A stretch of 64,000 bases of DNA from Collinsella aerofaciens. GTDB taxonomy: Bacteria; Actinomycetota; Coriobacteriia; Coriobacteriales; Coriobacteriaceae. The notes below the pieces were generated by a model, which worked only from the letters and a program-made list of their open reading frames with translations, made no database searches and was not told the DNA's origin. Location: NCBI RefSeq assembly GCF_015555045.1, contig NZ_JADNJQ010000012.1, positions 1 to 64,000 of the forward strand, given 5' to 3'. Shown in pieces: positions 56,335-64,000 of the stretch (position 1 is its first letter; every line of letters begins with the position of its first letter). A program made the position numbers and the translations under genes.

Positions 56335-57438
56335 CTAGCTGCGTTTTCGGATCAGGGCAATGTAGAAGCCCTCAAAATCGCGGCTAGGCGGAATGGTCAG
56401 CGTGCCGGGCATACCGTTGGCGATGGCCGAGACATGGCCGGCGGCGATGGCCTCGGTGAGGGCGTTGCACTCGATATGCGGCTCCTCGCCGGCATCCTGG
56501 GCGCGACGCGCTTCACTTTCGCTCGGTGTGCCGTCGAGGGGGATAAGCTCGCAATCCATGTGCTTGTCGAGGGCCTCTTGCAGGGCGTCCTCGTTTTCCT
56601 GCGGCAAGATCGAACAGGTCGAATAGACGAGCGTGCCGCCCGGTTTGAGGGCACCCATGGCGCGGTCCAGAAGTGCTCGCTGCGAGCGGGCGCACTTGCT
56701 CAGCAACTGCTCGGTGAGGCCGCGCAGGCTTTTCTCGTTGCCACTGATGACGGTGCCCGTGCCGGTGCAAGGAGCGTCGAGCAGGATGCGGTCAAAGCGG
56801 AAGAACTCGTCGAGCTCGCGTGCGTCGATGCGCATGACGGGCACGTTTTTGGCACCTTGGCGGTGGAGGTTGGACTCAAGCTTTTCGGCGCGGGGAATGC
56901 TCATCTCGCAGGCCGTGAGGTGTGCCTGGCCCTGGGTGAGGGCGGCGATCTGCGTCGTCTTGCCGCCAGGGGCTGCGCACATGTCCAGGATGTCCTCGCC
57001 TGCCTGGGCGCCCAGGACCAACGGCGGCATCATGGACGACAGGCTCTGCAGATAGATCTTGCCGTCGCGGTAGATGTCGAGATCCCACAGATCGGAAACC
57101 TGGGCCTCGGGCAGGATAAAGGCGTCCGGGTACCAGGCGACGGGGTTGTGGGCGATGCCAGCGGCATCGAGCGCCGCAGCGATGTCCTCGGCGGTTGCCT
57201 TGAGCGTGTTGGCGCGCAGTGTGACCGGGCGTGTGACCGCGGCGCCGAAGCCCTCGATCATGAGCTCGGCATCGGCGGGCGCATAGGCGCCGGCGACCGT
57301 GTCGACCATAAAGCGCGGCAGGTCGGCGGCGCAGGGAAGGGCGGCAAGCTGGTCGGAAAGCTCGGTGGCGGCAAATTGCCTGAGCTTGAGCTCGGGCTTG
57401 ACCTGCTTTTTCTGCTTACGACGACGCGGCTTGGACAT
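56335..57438 (-). CDS. RsmB/NOP-type RNA m5C methyltransferase
   Basis: The 367-residue SAM-dependent enzyme makes 5-methylcytosine in rRNA or tRNA. The SAM site is LDMCAAPGGKTTQIA near 150. The two catalytic cysteines lie in LLDAPCTGTG near 222 and VYSTCSILPQEN near 272. The N-terminus is basic (SKPRRRKQKKQ), perhaps for RNA contact. There is no NusB-like domain, so it is not classical RsmB; it is nearer to RsmF/YebU or NSUN-like proteins. A ribosome site (AAGGAAAG) precedes ATG 57438. Confidence 0.87.
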   Translation of the reverse strand: MSKPRRRKQKKQVKPELKLRQFAATELSDQLAALPCAADLPRFMVDTVAGAYAPADAELMIEGFGAAVTRPVTLRANTLKATAEDIAAALDAAGIAHNPVAWYPDAFILPEAQVSDLWDLDIYRDGKIYLQSLSSMMPPLVLGAQAGEDILDMCAAPGGKTTQIAALTQGQAHLTACEMSIPRAEKLESNLHRQGAKNVPVMRIDARELDEFFRFDRILLDAPCTGTGTVISGNEKSLRGLTEQLLSKCARSQRALLDRAMGALKPGGTLVYSTCSILPQENEDALQEALDKHMDCELIPLDGTPSESEARRAQDAGEEPHIECNALTEAIAAGHVSAIANGMPGTLTIPPSRDFEGFYIALIRKRS

Positions 57439-57457
57439 CCGTCTTTCCTTCCACCTA

Positions 57458-57569
57458 AATGATTATTCTGGGACGGGGATTAAATAATCATTCCATGACT
57501 CCCGTCACAAAAAGACTGTACTGTGGCGCCCGGGAATGATTTTTTAATCCCCGTCCCAGAATAATCATT
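57458..57569. repeat. 35-bp intergenic hairpin with GGGACGGGG core
   Basis: Arms 57458-57492 and 57535-57569 are reverse complements at 34 of 35 positions, with a 42-base loop. The arm includes CTGGGACGGGGATTAAA. It lies between the methyltransferase and metG-like genes and shares its core with elements at 8003 and 18901. Confidence 0.82.
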
Positions 57570-57595
57570 CCCGGGCGCGTTGCTACTAGCGTGCT

Positions 57596-59746
57596 TTAGT
57601 ACTGGCTCTCGTGCTTGCTGAAGAAGTCGAAGCGCGGGGGCAGCGGCTTCACGCGGTGGTCGCCGGGCTTCTCGCCCAGGCTCTCTACGAACTCGTCCGT
57701 GGAGGCAAAGATGTTATCCCAGCTAAAGAAGGCGACCGGATCGACGTCGAAGTACTCGCAGATGAGTTCGCAGCCGGCCGGGACGATACCGTGCATCAGG
57801 ACGGTCGCCACGCGCAGCTCGGTAAAGGCATCAACCAGGGCCTGCGTCATCGCTGCGTTTGCTTCGTCGCCCTCGAGCTTGTTGGCGGCCTTGGAGGCGT
57901 CGCTCCAGCGCTTGTTGGCGGCGCGCAGGTAGTCGTCGCACACGGCAAGCGCGCGGTGCGTCTCGAACTTGTACATGGCCTGCTCAAAGGCAAGAGCTGC
58001 CTGCTCGGCAGCCTCGACCACGGCGGCAGAGGCGGCACCGGCGGGGATGCAGCCGTTGCGATAGGGGCTCTCGTCGCCTTCCTTGACGGCGACGCCGTAG
58101 AAGCAGCTGCGGGCCAGACGGTTGAATACGCCGGTCAAAAGGGCGCTCTCCTTAAGGGCCGGATCGATAACGCGCTTGTCGTCGCAGGCGCGCACCTCGT
58201 TGCCGTCCTTGTCCTTGCCGGTCACACGCGTGTCGTATGCCTTGGGGCTAAAGCTCACCGGCTTTTCGGACAGGCCGAGCGACAGCCAGTGCGCGCGCAT
58301 CTGCTCGCAGGTGTAGTGGTTGAGTAGGTCGTCTGCCGGCGGGGGAGGCGTCTGCGAGGACGAGCTGGCCTTTTTGCCCATGTAGAGCAGGTGGTAGCAG
58401 GCGCTGACGGTGCTCTGCGTGAGGTCCCAGCCCAGGGCCTCCCACATGGCGGTCTGCGCGATGCAGTAGAAGTAGATGTTGTCCTGACCGATAAACTGGT
58501 AGATCTGTGCGTCGTCCGAGCACCACCAGTCGCGCCAGTCGAGCGAGCTGTGCTGGTAGGTGGGCGCGGGCACCTGTGTGGAGTCGGCAGCGGGCTCGCC
58601 CATGAGGGCGGCATCCTGGGCGGCGACGCCCTCGGTCACGCCGGCGGCCTTGGCATCGCGCGCGAGCACGGTACGCGTATAGCTGATGGGCGCCCACAGG
58701 CTCTCTGGCCAGCACCAGCAGGTGACGTCGGAAACGCCGTCGACCTGGGGCACCGGAACGCCCCAGTCGATGTTGCCGGTGATGCGGAAAGGCACGAGCG
58801 CTTTGCCGCTGCGGAAGCGCACGCCGCCGTTGGCGAGCACCGCATGGGCGTCGTCGCGCTCCTTCCAGCTGGGGAAGGTGACGGTAAAGCTGCTCTTGTT
58901 TCCCTCGGGCTCCAGCACGGTGTGCTCGGGCAGCTGGTCCTCGACGGCATCGAAGGCCTCGCGGAACTTGTTTTGGATATAGAGCTGGGCCGGCAGCAGC
59001 CACTCCTCCATGGTCTTGGAGACCACGGAACGAACCTGCGGGTTCTGGGCGAGCTTGGCGGTGTAGGTCTTCATAAAGTCGAGGTAGGCCGGCAGGTCGA
59101 AGTAGAGGTTGTCGACCGGGCGCAGCTCGGGCACCTCGCCGGTGAGCTGGCTCTTGGGTGCGATGAGCTCCTCGGGCTCAAACTGGTGACCCAGGTCGCA
59201 CTCGTCGGCATAAGCCTTCTCGGACTTGCAGCCCTGGATGGGGCAGCGGCCGATCACTTGGCGGCCGTTGAGGAACGTGCCGGCCTTGGCGTCGTAGAAC
59301 TGCAGCGTGGAGCGCTTGGAGATGGTGCCCTGCTCATGCAGGCGCTCGATAATCTCGGCGGTCACTTCGTTGTGAATCTGCGCAGCCGGCTCAAGGCCCG
59401 AGCCGCCGTAGATATCGCAGCTGATGTTGTAGTTGTTGAGGGTCGCGGCCTGGCGGGAGTGATTGGACTCGACATACTCGCCGATGGACTTGTCGTAGCC
59501 TTCGTTCTCCTTGAGCTTGCGGTAGCTCTCCATGATGGGCGAGCCGTAGCAGTCGGTGCCCGAGGTGAAGATGACGTTCTCGCGGCCCAGACGGTCGCGC
59601 AGGAAGCGGGCGAAGAAGTCGGCAGGGACAAAGACGCCGCCAACGTGGCCAAAGTGAAGGCCCTTGTTGCCGTAGGGCTCGCCGGCGGTAACGATGGCGC
59701 GGCGAGGCCAGCTGGGACGGTCGTTCATGGAGTATTTGGATGCCAT
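57596..59746 (-). CDS. metG: Divergent methionyl-tRNA synthetase
   Basis: The 716-residue class I synthetase has the HIGH motif as HFGH (31-34) and the MetRS zinc region (GRCPIQGCKS, DECDLGH). MetRS-like segments include FIGQDNIYFYCIAQTAMW and FNRLARSCFYG. The KMSKS loop is unusual: after LLYMGKK it reads ASSSSQTPPPP (about 457-467), with no second lysine. The protein has extra segments around the catalytic core. It could be the only MetRS of this organism or a second, diverged copy. A GAAGGAG precedes ATG 59746; a longer frame to 59839 lacks family similarity. Confidence 0.8.
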   Translation of the reverse strand: MASKYSMNDRPSWPRRAIVTAGEPYGNKGLHFGHVGGVFVPADFFARFLRDRLGRENVIFTSGTDCYGSPIMESYRKLKENEGYDKSIGEYVESNHSRQAATLNNYNISCDIYGGSGLEPAAQIHNEVTAEIIERLHEQGTISKRSTLQFYDAKAGTFLNGRQVIGRCPIQGCKSEKAYADECDLGHQFEPEELIAPKSQLTGEVPELRPVDNLYFDLPAYLDFMKTYTAKLAQNPQVRSVVSKTMEEWLLPAQLYIQNKFREAFDAVEDQLPEHTVLEPEGNKSSFTVTFPSWKERDDAHAVLANGGVRFRSGKALVPFRITGNIDWGVPVPQVDGVSDVTCWCWPESLWAPISYTRTVLARDAKAAGVTEGVAAQDAALMGEPAADSTQVPAPTYQHSSLDWRDWWCSDDAQIYQFIGQDNIYFYCIAQTAMWEALGWDLTQSTVSACYHLLYMGKKASSSSQTPPPPADDLLNHYTCEQMRAHWLSLGLSEKPVSFSPKAYDTRVTGKDKDGNEVRACDDKRVIDPALKESALLTGVFNRLARSCFYGVAVKEGDESPYRNGCIPAGAASAAVVEAAEQAALAFEQAMYKFETHRALAVCDDYLRAANKRWSDASKAANKLEGDEANAAMTQALVDAFTELRVATVLMHGIVPAGCELICEYFDVDPVAFFSWDNIFASTDEFVESLGEKPGDHRVKPLPPRFDFFSKHESQY

Positions 59747-59878
59747 GGGGCTCCTTCGCATATGGTGAGGGCGCGGCCGGGCGCGGGGCTCGGCGGCGCG
59801 GTGGTCAATTCGTGCATATCGTTCGACATTATCGCACATGCGGGCGGGTGCGTGGCAGGGGCGCTATCCTAAGATGCT

Positions 59879-60445
59879 ATGAATGAGATTTCCAACATAC
59901 ATGCGTTTGAAGACGAGGATTTTCTGCACGCTTGCTTCGTGTGGGGGATGGTCGTCGTCGGCGTGTTTGCCGTGTGCCTGGTGCCGGTGTTTATGCTGCT
60001 GGGCGGGCCTGCGGATCTGGATGCGGCTGACGCGGGCGGCTGGATGGCTGTTGTGGGCTGGATAGTCGGCTTGGCTGCGATCTCAATGGCGTCGTTCGCC
60101 GTGCACGAGCTGGTGCACGCGGTGTTCTTTAAGCTGCTGGCGCCTGCGGGCGCGAAGGTGACCTTTGGGGCGAATCGCGAGACGGCGATGATCTATGCCT
60201 GCGCCGAGGGGATTGTGTATTCGCGCCGGCGGTATATGGCAATTTGCCTGGCGCCGACGGTTGTTGTGACGACAGCGTTTGCCCTGGGGTTTGCGTTTTC
60301 GGGCTATCCGCTGCTGTGCTATCTGGCTGCCGGCTTGCATTTGTCGGGCTGTGTGGGCGACTGGTATTACGTGCGGACCATTTTGCGCGACCGTCGCATT
60401 GTCGCCTGCGAGGATACGTCCTTTGGCGTGCGCTTTTTTGGGTGA
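59879..60445 (+). CDS. DUF3267 family membrane protein with HExxH motif
   Basis: The 188-residue protein has four or five membrane helices and the zinc-protease motif HELVHAVFF near residue 76, as in DUF3267 proteins. Membrane metalloprotease activity is suggested but not shown. No ribosome site precedes ATG 59879, so it may be leaderless; it is divergent from metG with about 130 bases between. queH begins ten bases after its stop, so both are probably one unit. Confidence 0.8.
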   Translation: MNEISNIHAFEDEDFLHACFVWGMVVVGVFAVCLVPVFMLLGGPADLDAADAGGWMAVVGWIVGLAAISMASFAVHELVHAVFFKLLAPAGAKVTFGANRETAMIYACAEGIVYSRRRYMAICLAPTVVVTTAFALGFAFSGYPLLCYLAAGLHLSGCVGDWYYVRTILRDRRIVACEDTSFGVRFFG

Positions 60446-60455
60446 GGAGATGTCG

Positions 60456-61031
60456 ATGAAGTCGTTGTTGCTGCATGCGTGCTGTGCACCATGCTCGCTT
60501 GAGCCGGTTCGCCTGCTGCGCGAGGAGGGGTTTGAGCCCACGATTTGCTGGACCAACCCCAATATTCAACCGCGCGATGAATGGCAGCGCCGCTTGGACG
60601 AGCTGCGCCGGTGGTGTGCCGATGGCGACATCGAGCTCATCGAGGCAGGGGAGGACCGCGATCGCTGGGAGACCGGCGTGGCACCGCTGGGTGCCGATCG
60701 GCCTCGTCGCTGTCGCGCGTGCTATGCCCTGCGCTTGGCCGAGGCGTGCCGCGTGGCCCAGGAGCGCGGGTTTGAGTTTGTGGGCACGACGCTCGCCGTC
60801 TCGCCGTACCAGTTGTTCGAAACCTGCAATGATGTGTTGGAGCGTCTGGCTGCTGCCCGCGGTCTCACTCCGGTGATTCGCGATTTTCGCCCGTATTACC
60901 CCGAGGCCACGCGTCGTTCGCGCGAACTGGGCATGTATCGGCAGAGCTACTGTGGCTGCCGCTTCTCGGCTGTCGAGGCGGCCATGGACCGCGCCCGCAT
61001 CCGCGACGAGCGCAAAGCGTCCAAAAAGTAG
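60456..61031 (+). CDS. queH: Epoxyqueuosine reductase QueH
   Basis: The 191-residue enzyme (DUF208) completes queuosine in tRNA without B12, replacing QueG. The iron-sulfur and metal cysteines are seen in HACCAPCS (Cys9, 10, 13), RRCRACYALR (Cys86, 89) and YCGCRFS near 167. I prefer ATG 60456, six bases after GAGGAG; an ATG at 60450 is also in frame. It follows the DUF3267 gene. Confidence 0.92.
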   Translation: MKSLLLHACCAPCSLEPVRLLREEGFEPTICWTNPNIQPRDEWQRRLDELRRWCADGDIELIEAGEDRDRWETGVAPLGADRPRRCRACYALRLAEACRVAQERGFEFVGTTLAVSPYQLFETCNDVLERLAAARGLTPVIRDFRPYYPEATRRSRELGMYRQSYCGCRFSAVEAAMDRARIRDERKASKK

Positions 61032-61091
61032 TTCTTTTGGGCTGGGGCTTTGAGCTGTCTGTGCGGTACGGTCGTTTTTGGGAAAGTCGAT

Positions 61092-61748
61092 TTAATTAAG
61101 CGTGTGATCGTGGCTCGCTTGATACCAAACGACGACTCCTATGATTCTAATCCTCCGTTTGTTAAACATCAGATCCGGACTTGCTGTTGCATATGAATGG
61201 GACGACAGCACAATCATGTCGTTTCCTTCTGCAAATCGCCTAATTACCGGTGTTTTACCGTCTGCGAGCGCCAATACAGCACAGCCGTTCCAAGGCTTTG
61301 CGGTGGTATCGACAAGTAGTAAGCTGCCAGGAGGGTAAATGCGGGACATTTCGTCACCTTTGATTTTAACGAAAACGCTATGTGGGTGACGCTTGGCTAC
61401 GTCTACAGGCGCGCAAACATTTTGTTGGCTGTGCGTGATGCGGCGCTTTTGCGATTCGATATCGATGACGGGAAATGCGCCCTCCATTTCGTGGATAGCA
61501 GGGTCTTCGTCGGTGACGATTCTTTTATTTGCGAGCTTTACGGCCAAACCGTTTTCCTCGCCAACAAGTTCATCGCGGGTGCAACCGAAGAGCGCTTGTA
61601 ACTTTTCGATATGGCGCTCACGGGGGGCATACCGACTTTTTTCCCAACGACAAACGGTCTCTTTAGATACCCCCAACATCTCTGCAAGTTGCGCCTGACC
61701 AAGGTGCTCCATGGTGCGGAGTTTACGAATATTTGCCCCGAAGCCCAT
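61092..61748 (-). CDS. XRE regulator with degenerate S24/LexA-like domain
   Basis: The 218-residue protein has an N-terminal XRE helix-turn-helix (about 5-58, QAQLAEMLGVSKETVCRWEK). The C-terminal domain (about 90-210) is of the LexA/CI peptidase S24 type: FVKIKGDEMSRIYPPGSLLLVD. The catalytic serine of the GDSM motif is Glu133 and the catalytic lysine position reads Arg (PVIRRF), so it should not self-cleave. It is read from ATG 61748, two bases after the arcA stop codon, hence coupled to arcA. It is probably the local regulator of the arginine deiminase unit; the signal is unknown. Confidence 0.82.
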   Translation of the reverse strand: MGFGANIRKLRTMEHLGQAQLAEMLGVSKETVCRWEKSRYAPRERHIEKLQALFGCTRDELVGEENGLAVKLANKRIVTDEDPAIHEMEGAFPVIDIESQKRRITHSQQNVCAPVDVAKRHPHSVFVKIKGDEMSRIYPPGSLLLVDTTAKPWNGCAVLALADGKTPVIRRFAEGNDMIVLSSHSYATASPDLMFNKRRIRIIGVVVWYQASHDHTLN

Positions 61749-61750
61749 GG

Positions 61751-63001
61751 CTATAGATCCTCTCGCCACAGAGGGAGGCATAGACAGTTTGTGCCACCAT
61801 AGCCTTTGGTGAGCTCGTCAATGGATAACGGGAATAATTCCATTCCTGCTTTCTCAAGCGCTTCGTTGGTCCAAACGTTTTCTTCATATACGCATAGTTT
61901 TCCTGGCGAGAGCGCAAGGATAGACGTTGCGTTGTTCCGGCGCTCTCTTTCGTAGGCGGTTTGATTCCCGCCTCCGCAGTCAATTACTTTTATTGGTTCG
62001 CAACAGGCTGCAGAGAGTATTTCCGGAATCGTGCGATCGATAGGAGTGATCGTAAGGCCCTTTCCGGATCGTTTTAGTTGAATGCTGTATGCATCAACGG
62101 CATTGCATATCTCACGATCGATGAGGAACGCGTCGTGATCAATTCTACTTATGAACGTATCGAGGTGGATACGCAGCCCGTCAGAGGGGACTCGAATCGC
62201 AATTAGCTCGGTGGTCTGGAATTTATTTGAGGTCAGGAGCTCTTTGGCAAGTGACTCGACGGCGGCGGGTTCAGTTCGGTCAGAGATTCCAACTAATAAT
62301 GTCTTAGCACTGATAACAAGAATGTCTCCGCCTTCGATATGGTAACTACTTCTGTTCAAATCACATACCGGGGTTTCTCCCATGATCTTGTGGTGGGTGA
62401 ATATCTGCCGGTATAAGGCGACCTCACGATCACGCTCAGGCCAATACATATGATTTAGGATGATGCCGTCTCCGACTACCACAGCAGGATCACGAGTGAA
62501 AAAAAGCGTGTTGAGGGGATTGACCAAGAGCGAGGCGGGGTCAAATTGCTCGTGCACGAGCGCCCGTAGTGTTTCCGACTGGTTTGAACATAGCTCAGTG
62601 TCTCCAAAGCGAATGCCGTTAAGTACTATATTCACCAATTCCTGGGTGTTCTTAGCGTTCTCAAACAGCTGGGTTATTGTCTCGAGGAACTCTCTGCCTG
62701 TTGCCCCACTGCAACGGAGGTAGTCATCAATAAAACATTTAAGTGATTGGGGCTCAGTTTCAAGTGAGTCTTCGAGAAGGTCCCTAATTTCAATGGTTTC
62801 TACGCCATGCTTCTCAAGCAATTGAACCATGGAATCGTGCTCATATATTGCTTTGTCGAGGTCAAAACGACCGCTCCATTTTCGCAGGGAGAAAACTTGG
62901 CTGAAGTCGGCATCAGGGTAGTTTTGTGTTTCAGTTCCTGGTCGATGGACAAGTACGGCTTTTAAATGACCGATTTCATTTGTTATGTGTACGCCTTGCA
63001 T
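61751..63001 (-). CDS. arcA: Arginine deiminase
   Basis: The 416-residue enzyme converts arginine to citrulline and ammonia, the first step of the ATP-yielding ADI pathway. Key parts are LFFTRDP, HIEGGDILV, HLDTFISRID and the C-terminal GTNCLCLPL with nucleophile Cys406. The start at 63001 (MQGVHITNEIGHLKAVLVHRPG region) is standard. Carbamoyltransferase and kinase genes (arcB, arcC) are not in the window, but could lie outside it. It is coupled to the XRE gene and divergent from a YfcC carrier. It is visibly more A+T-rich than the rest of the window. Confidence 0.92.
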   Translation of the reverse strand: MQGVHITNEIGHLKAVLVHRPGTETQNYPDADFSQVFSLRKWSGRFDLDKAIYEHDSMVQLLEKHGVETIEIRDLLEDSLETEPQSLKCFIDDYLRCSGATGREFLETITQLFENAKNTQELVNIVLNGIRFGDTELCSNQSETLRALVHEQFDPASLLVNPLNTLFFTRDPAVVVGDGIILNHMYWPERDREVALYRQIFTHHKIMGETPVCDLNRSSYHIEGGDILVISAKTLLVGISDRTEPAAVESLAKELLTSNKFQTTELIAIRVPSDGLRIHLDTFISRIDHDAFLIDREICNAVDAYSIQLKRSGKGLTITPIDRTIPEILSAACCEPIKVIDCGGGNQTAYERERRNNATSILALSPGKLCVYEENVWTNEALEKAGMELFPLSIDELTKGYGGTNCLCLPLWREDL

Positions 63002-63083
63002 GTCTGTCTCCTGTCCTGCTGGTTTTTATATAAGGCTAAGGCAGGTTCCTTGTTGTGTTGCGGAAAAGTTAAAAGACGTATGT

Positions 63084-63104
63084 AATTGATAAATAACATC
63101 AATT
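63084..63104. promoter_or_regulatory. Palindrome in the arcA/YfcC divergent region
   Basis: AATTGAT (63084-63090) and ATCAATT (63098-63104) are perfect complements across seven bases in an A+T-rich 253-base divergent region. A related half-site, GATTGATTAATA, follows near 63115. It is a good candidate operator for the XRE regulator or an ArgR-type protein. Confidence 0.45.
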
Positions 63105-63254
63105 TTAAATATCAGATTGATTAATAACGTCACTTTAGCTGCCGTTCATAGGTGAAAAGCGACACGATGGCGATGGTTGGCCGACCACCGCTGAGCAACC
63201 TCATACATTTATGGTGCCAGCTGGATAGATGGGAAAAGGAATGAAGGAGGAGAT

Positions 63255-64000
63255 ATGGCAGCGGAAAGTTCGAAAGGCATCAAGCAGTTCAAGGTCCCGC
63301 ACGTATATGCGATCATCTTTGCACTTATGGTCATCTTCGCTGTTCTCACGTGGATTGTTCCCTCTGGGTCCTATCAGCGTCAGGAGGTGAACGGTCGTGA
63401 AGTCACTGTCGCAGGTACGTATGAGCAGAGTGAAAAGACATATATTGACGAGGAAACCGGGGATGAAGTAGATCTCAGACAAGGCGTCTTCGATGTTCTT
63501 CAGGCTCCAACGCGCGGTATACAAGAGGCAATTGAGGTCGTTGCATTCATCTTGATTGTGGGCGGTTCGTTTCAGGTTATTACTAAAACGGGCGCTATCA
63601 CGAGCGGAATGGGTCGTGTCGTTCGCCGCTTTAAGAACAAAGACATTCTAATTATTCCTATTGCGATGGTTCTCTTTGCATTGGGCGGAACGAGCTTTGG
63701 CATGGCGGAAGAAACTCTCCCGTTCTTTGCGATCTTCATGCCAATTATGATGGCTATGGGCTTCGACTCGATGACGGCGTTCATGGTCGTGTTCGTTGGA
63801 GCGCGCACGGGTTACATCGCCTCAACGATTAATCCGTTTAATGTTCTCATTGCGCAAGGTATTCTTGGTATTCAGGGCAACCCCCAGCTGTGGCTGCGTA
63901 TGATTGCCTGGGTTGTTTTGACTGCCGTTGCAATTACTTGGGTTGTCCTCTATGCACGAAGGGTAAAGAAGAACCCTGAGTCATCGATCACATTTGAGGA
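63255..64000 (+). CDS. YfcC/DcuC-type carrier, 3' end beyond window
   Basis: The frame begins at ATG 63255 after AAGGAGG and runs open to the edge (248 codons). The product begins with a cytoplasmic tail and a membrane helix (HVYAIIFALMVIFAVLTWIV), followed by an extracytoplasmic PSGSYQRQEV segment typical of YfcC proteins. It continues with VVAFILIVGGSFQVITKTGA, GGTSFGMAEETLPFFAI and GARTGYIASTINPFNVLIAQ. Family members carry basic amino acids or carboxylates. Divergence from arcA suggests an arginine/ornithine exchanger. It shares the A+T-rich composition of arcA. Confidence 0.85.
   Translation, partial: MAAESSKGIKQFKVPHVYAIIFALMVIFAVLTWIVPSGSYQRQEVNGREVTVAGTYEQSEKTYIDEETGDEVDLRQGVFDVLQAPTRGIQEAIEVVAFILIVGGSFQVITKTGAITSGMGRVVRRFKNKDILIIPIAMVLFALGGTSFGMAEETLPFFAIFMPIMMAMGFDSMTAFMVVFVGARTGYIASTINPFNVLIAQGILGIQGNPQLWLRMIAWVVLTAVAITWVVLYARRVKKNPESSITFE

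Noticed and set aside
59747..59878. T-box leader before metG
   Set aside because: There is no T-box sequence or terminator hairpin in the short gap.

Overview
The window looks like chromosome from a high-GC, anaerobic, gut-type actinobacterium of the class Coriobacteriia, most likely Collinsella or a close relative. This is inference from gene content and style, not from a search. The evidence is the strong G/C bias at third codon positions, AddAB instead of RecBCD, a superoxide reductase, formate-tetrahydrofolate ligase with a cyclodeaminase, a class III fructose-bisphosphatase, an arginine deiminase unit, and large Gram-positive surface proteins. I found no tRNA, rRNA, CRISPR array, insertion sequence or prophage. 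The intergenic spaces carry a striking set of long hairpins (2511-2633, 3838-3906, 8003-8088, 14917-14983, 18901-19022, 57458-57569).

Layout. 1-8 kb: a GC-rich edge, a YoaK-type membrane protein, lactaldehyde reductase, an M42 peptidase, then a sulfur block (mnmA and cysK facing away from an Rrf2 regulator), a 4-TM holin-like protein and a TrpR-like YerC protein. 8-29 kb: a DNA replication and repair stretch all on the plus strand, namely addB-addA, dnaE, a SWIM-SNF2 ATPase, a superoxide reductase, a NAD synthetase-like protein that has lost its catalytic residues, ruvC-ruvA-ruvB and fhs. 29-39.5 kb: surface and accessory genes, namely a membrane protein with phospho-threonine-like motifs, a CDF metal exporter, a double zinc-ribbon protein, a DUF1016 nuclease, a PH-like protein, a large secreted PI-PLC-like protein and two paralogous lipoproteins. 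39.8-45.3 kb: fchA-folD (one-carbon metabolism), a C69 dipeptidase and an AarF/UbiB kinase. 45.3-50.4 kb: a cobalamin riboswitch followed by two surface proteins carrying five transcobalamin-like DUF4430 domains in total, one of them also with a beta-propeller. 50.5-61 kb: two GtrA proteins, fbp, degV, a TIM-barrel-like protein, a 56-residue membrane protein, an RsmB-type methyltransferase, a divergent methionyl-tRNA synthetase, a DUF3267 protein and queH. 61-64 kb: a visibly more A+T-rich block with arcA, a translationally coupled XRE/S24 regulator and a divergent YfcC-type transporter that runs off the window.

How the genes work together. Fhs, FchA and FolD together can carry formate to methylene-THF. 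FolD lacks the cyclohydrolase lysine, so FchA may supply that step. The riboswitch unit looks like a B12 capture system on the cell surface; it is the best candidate for a little-described system here. ArcA with the YfcC carrier would form an arginine-deiminase energy module under its own regulator.
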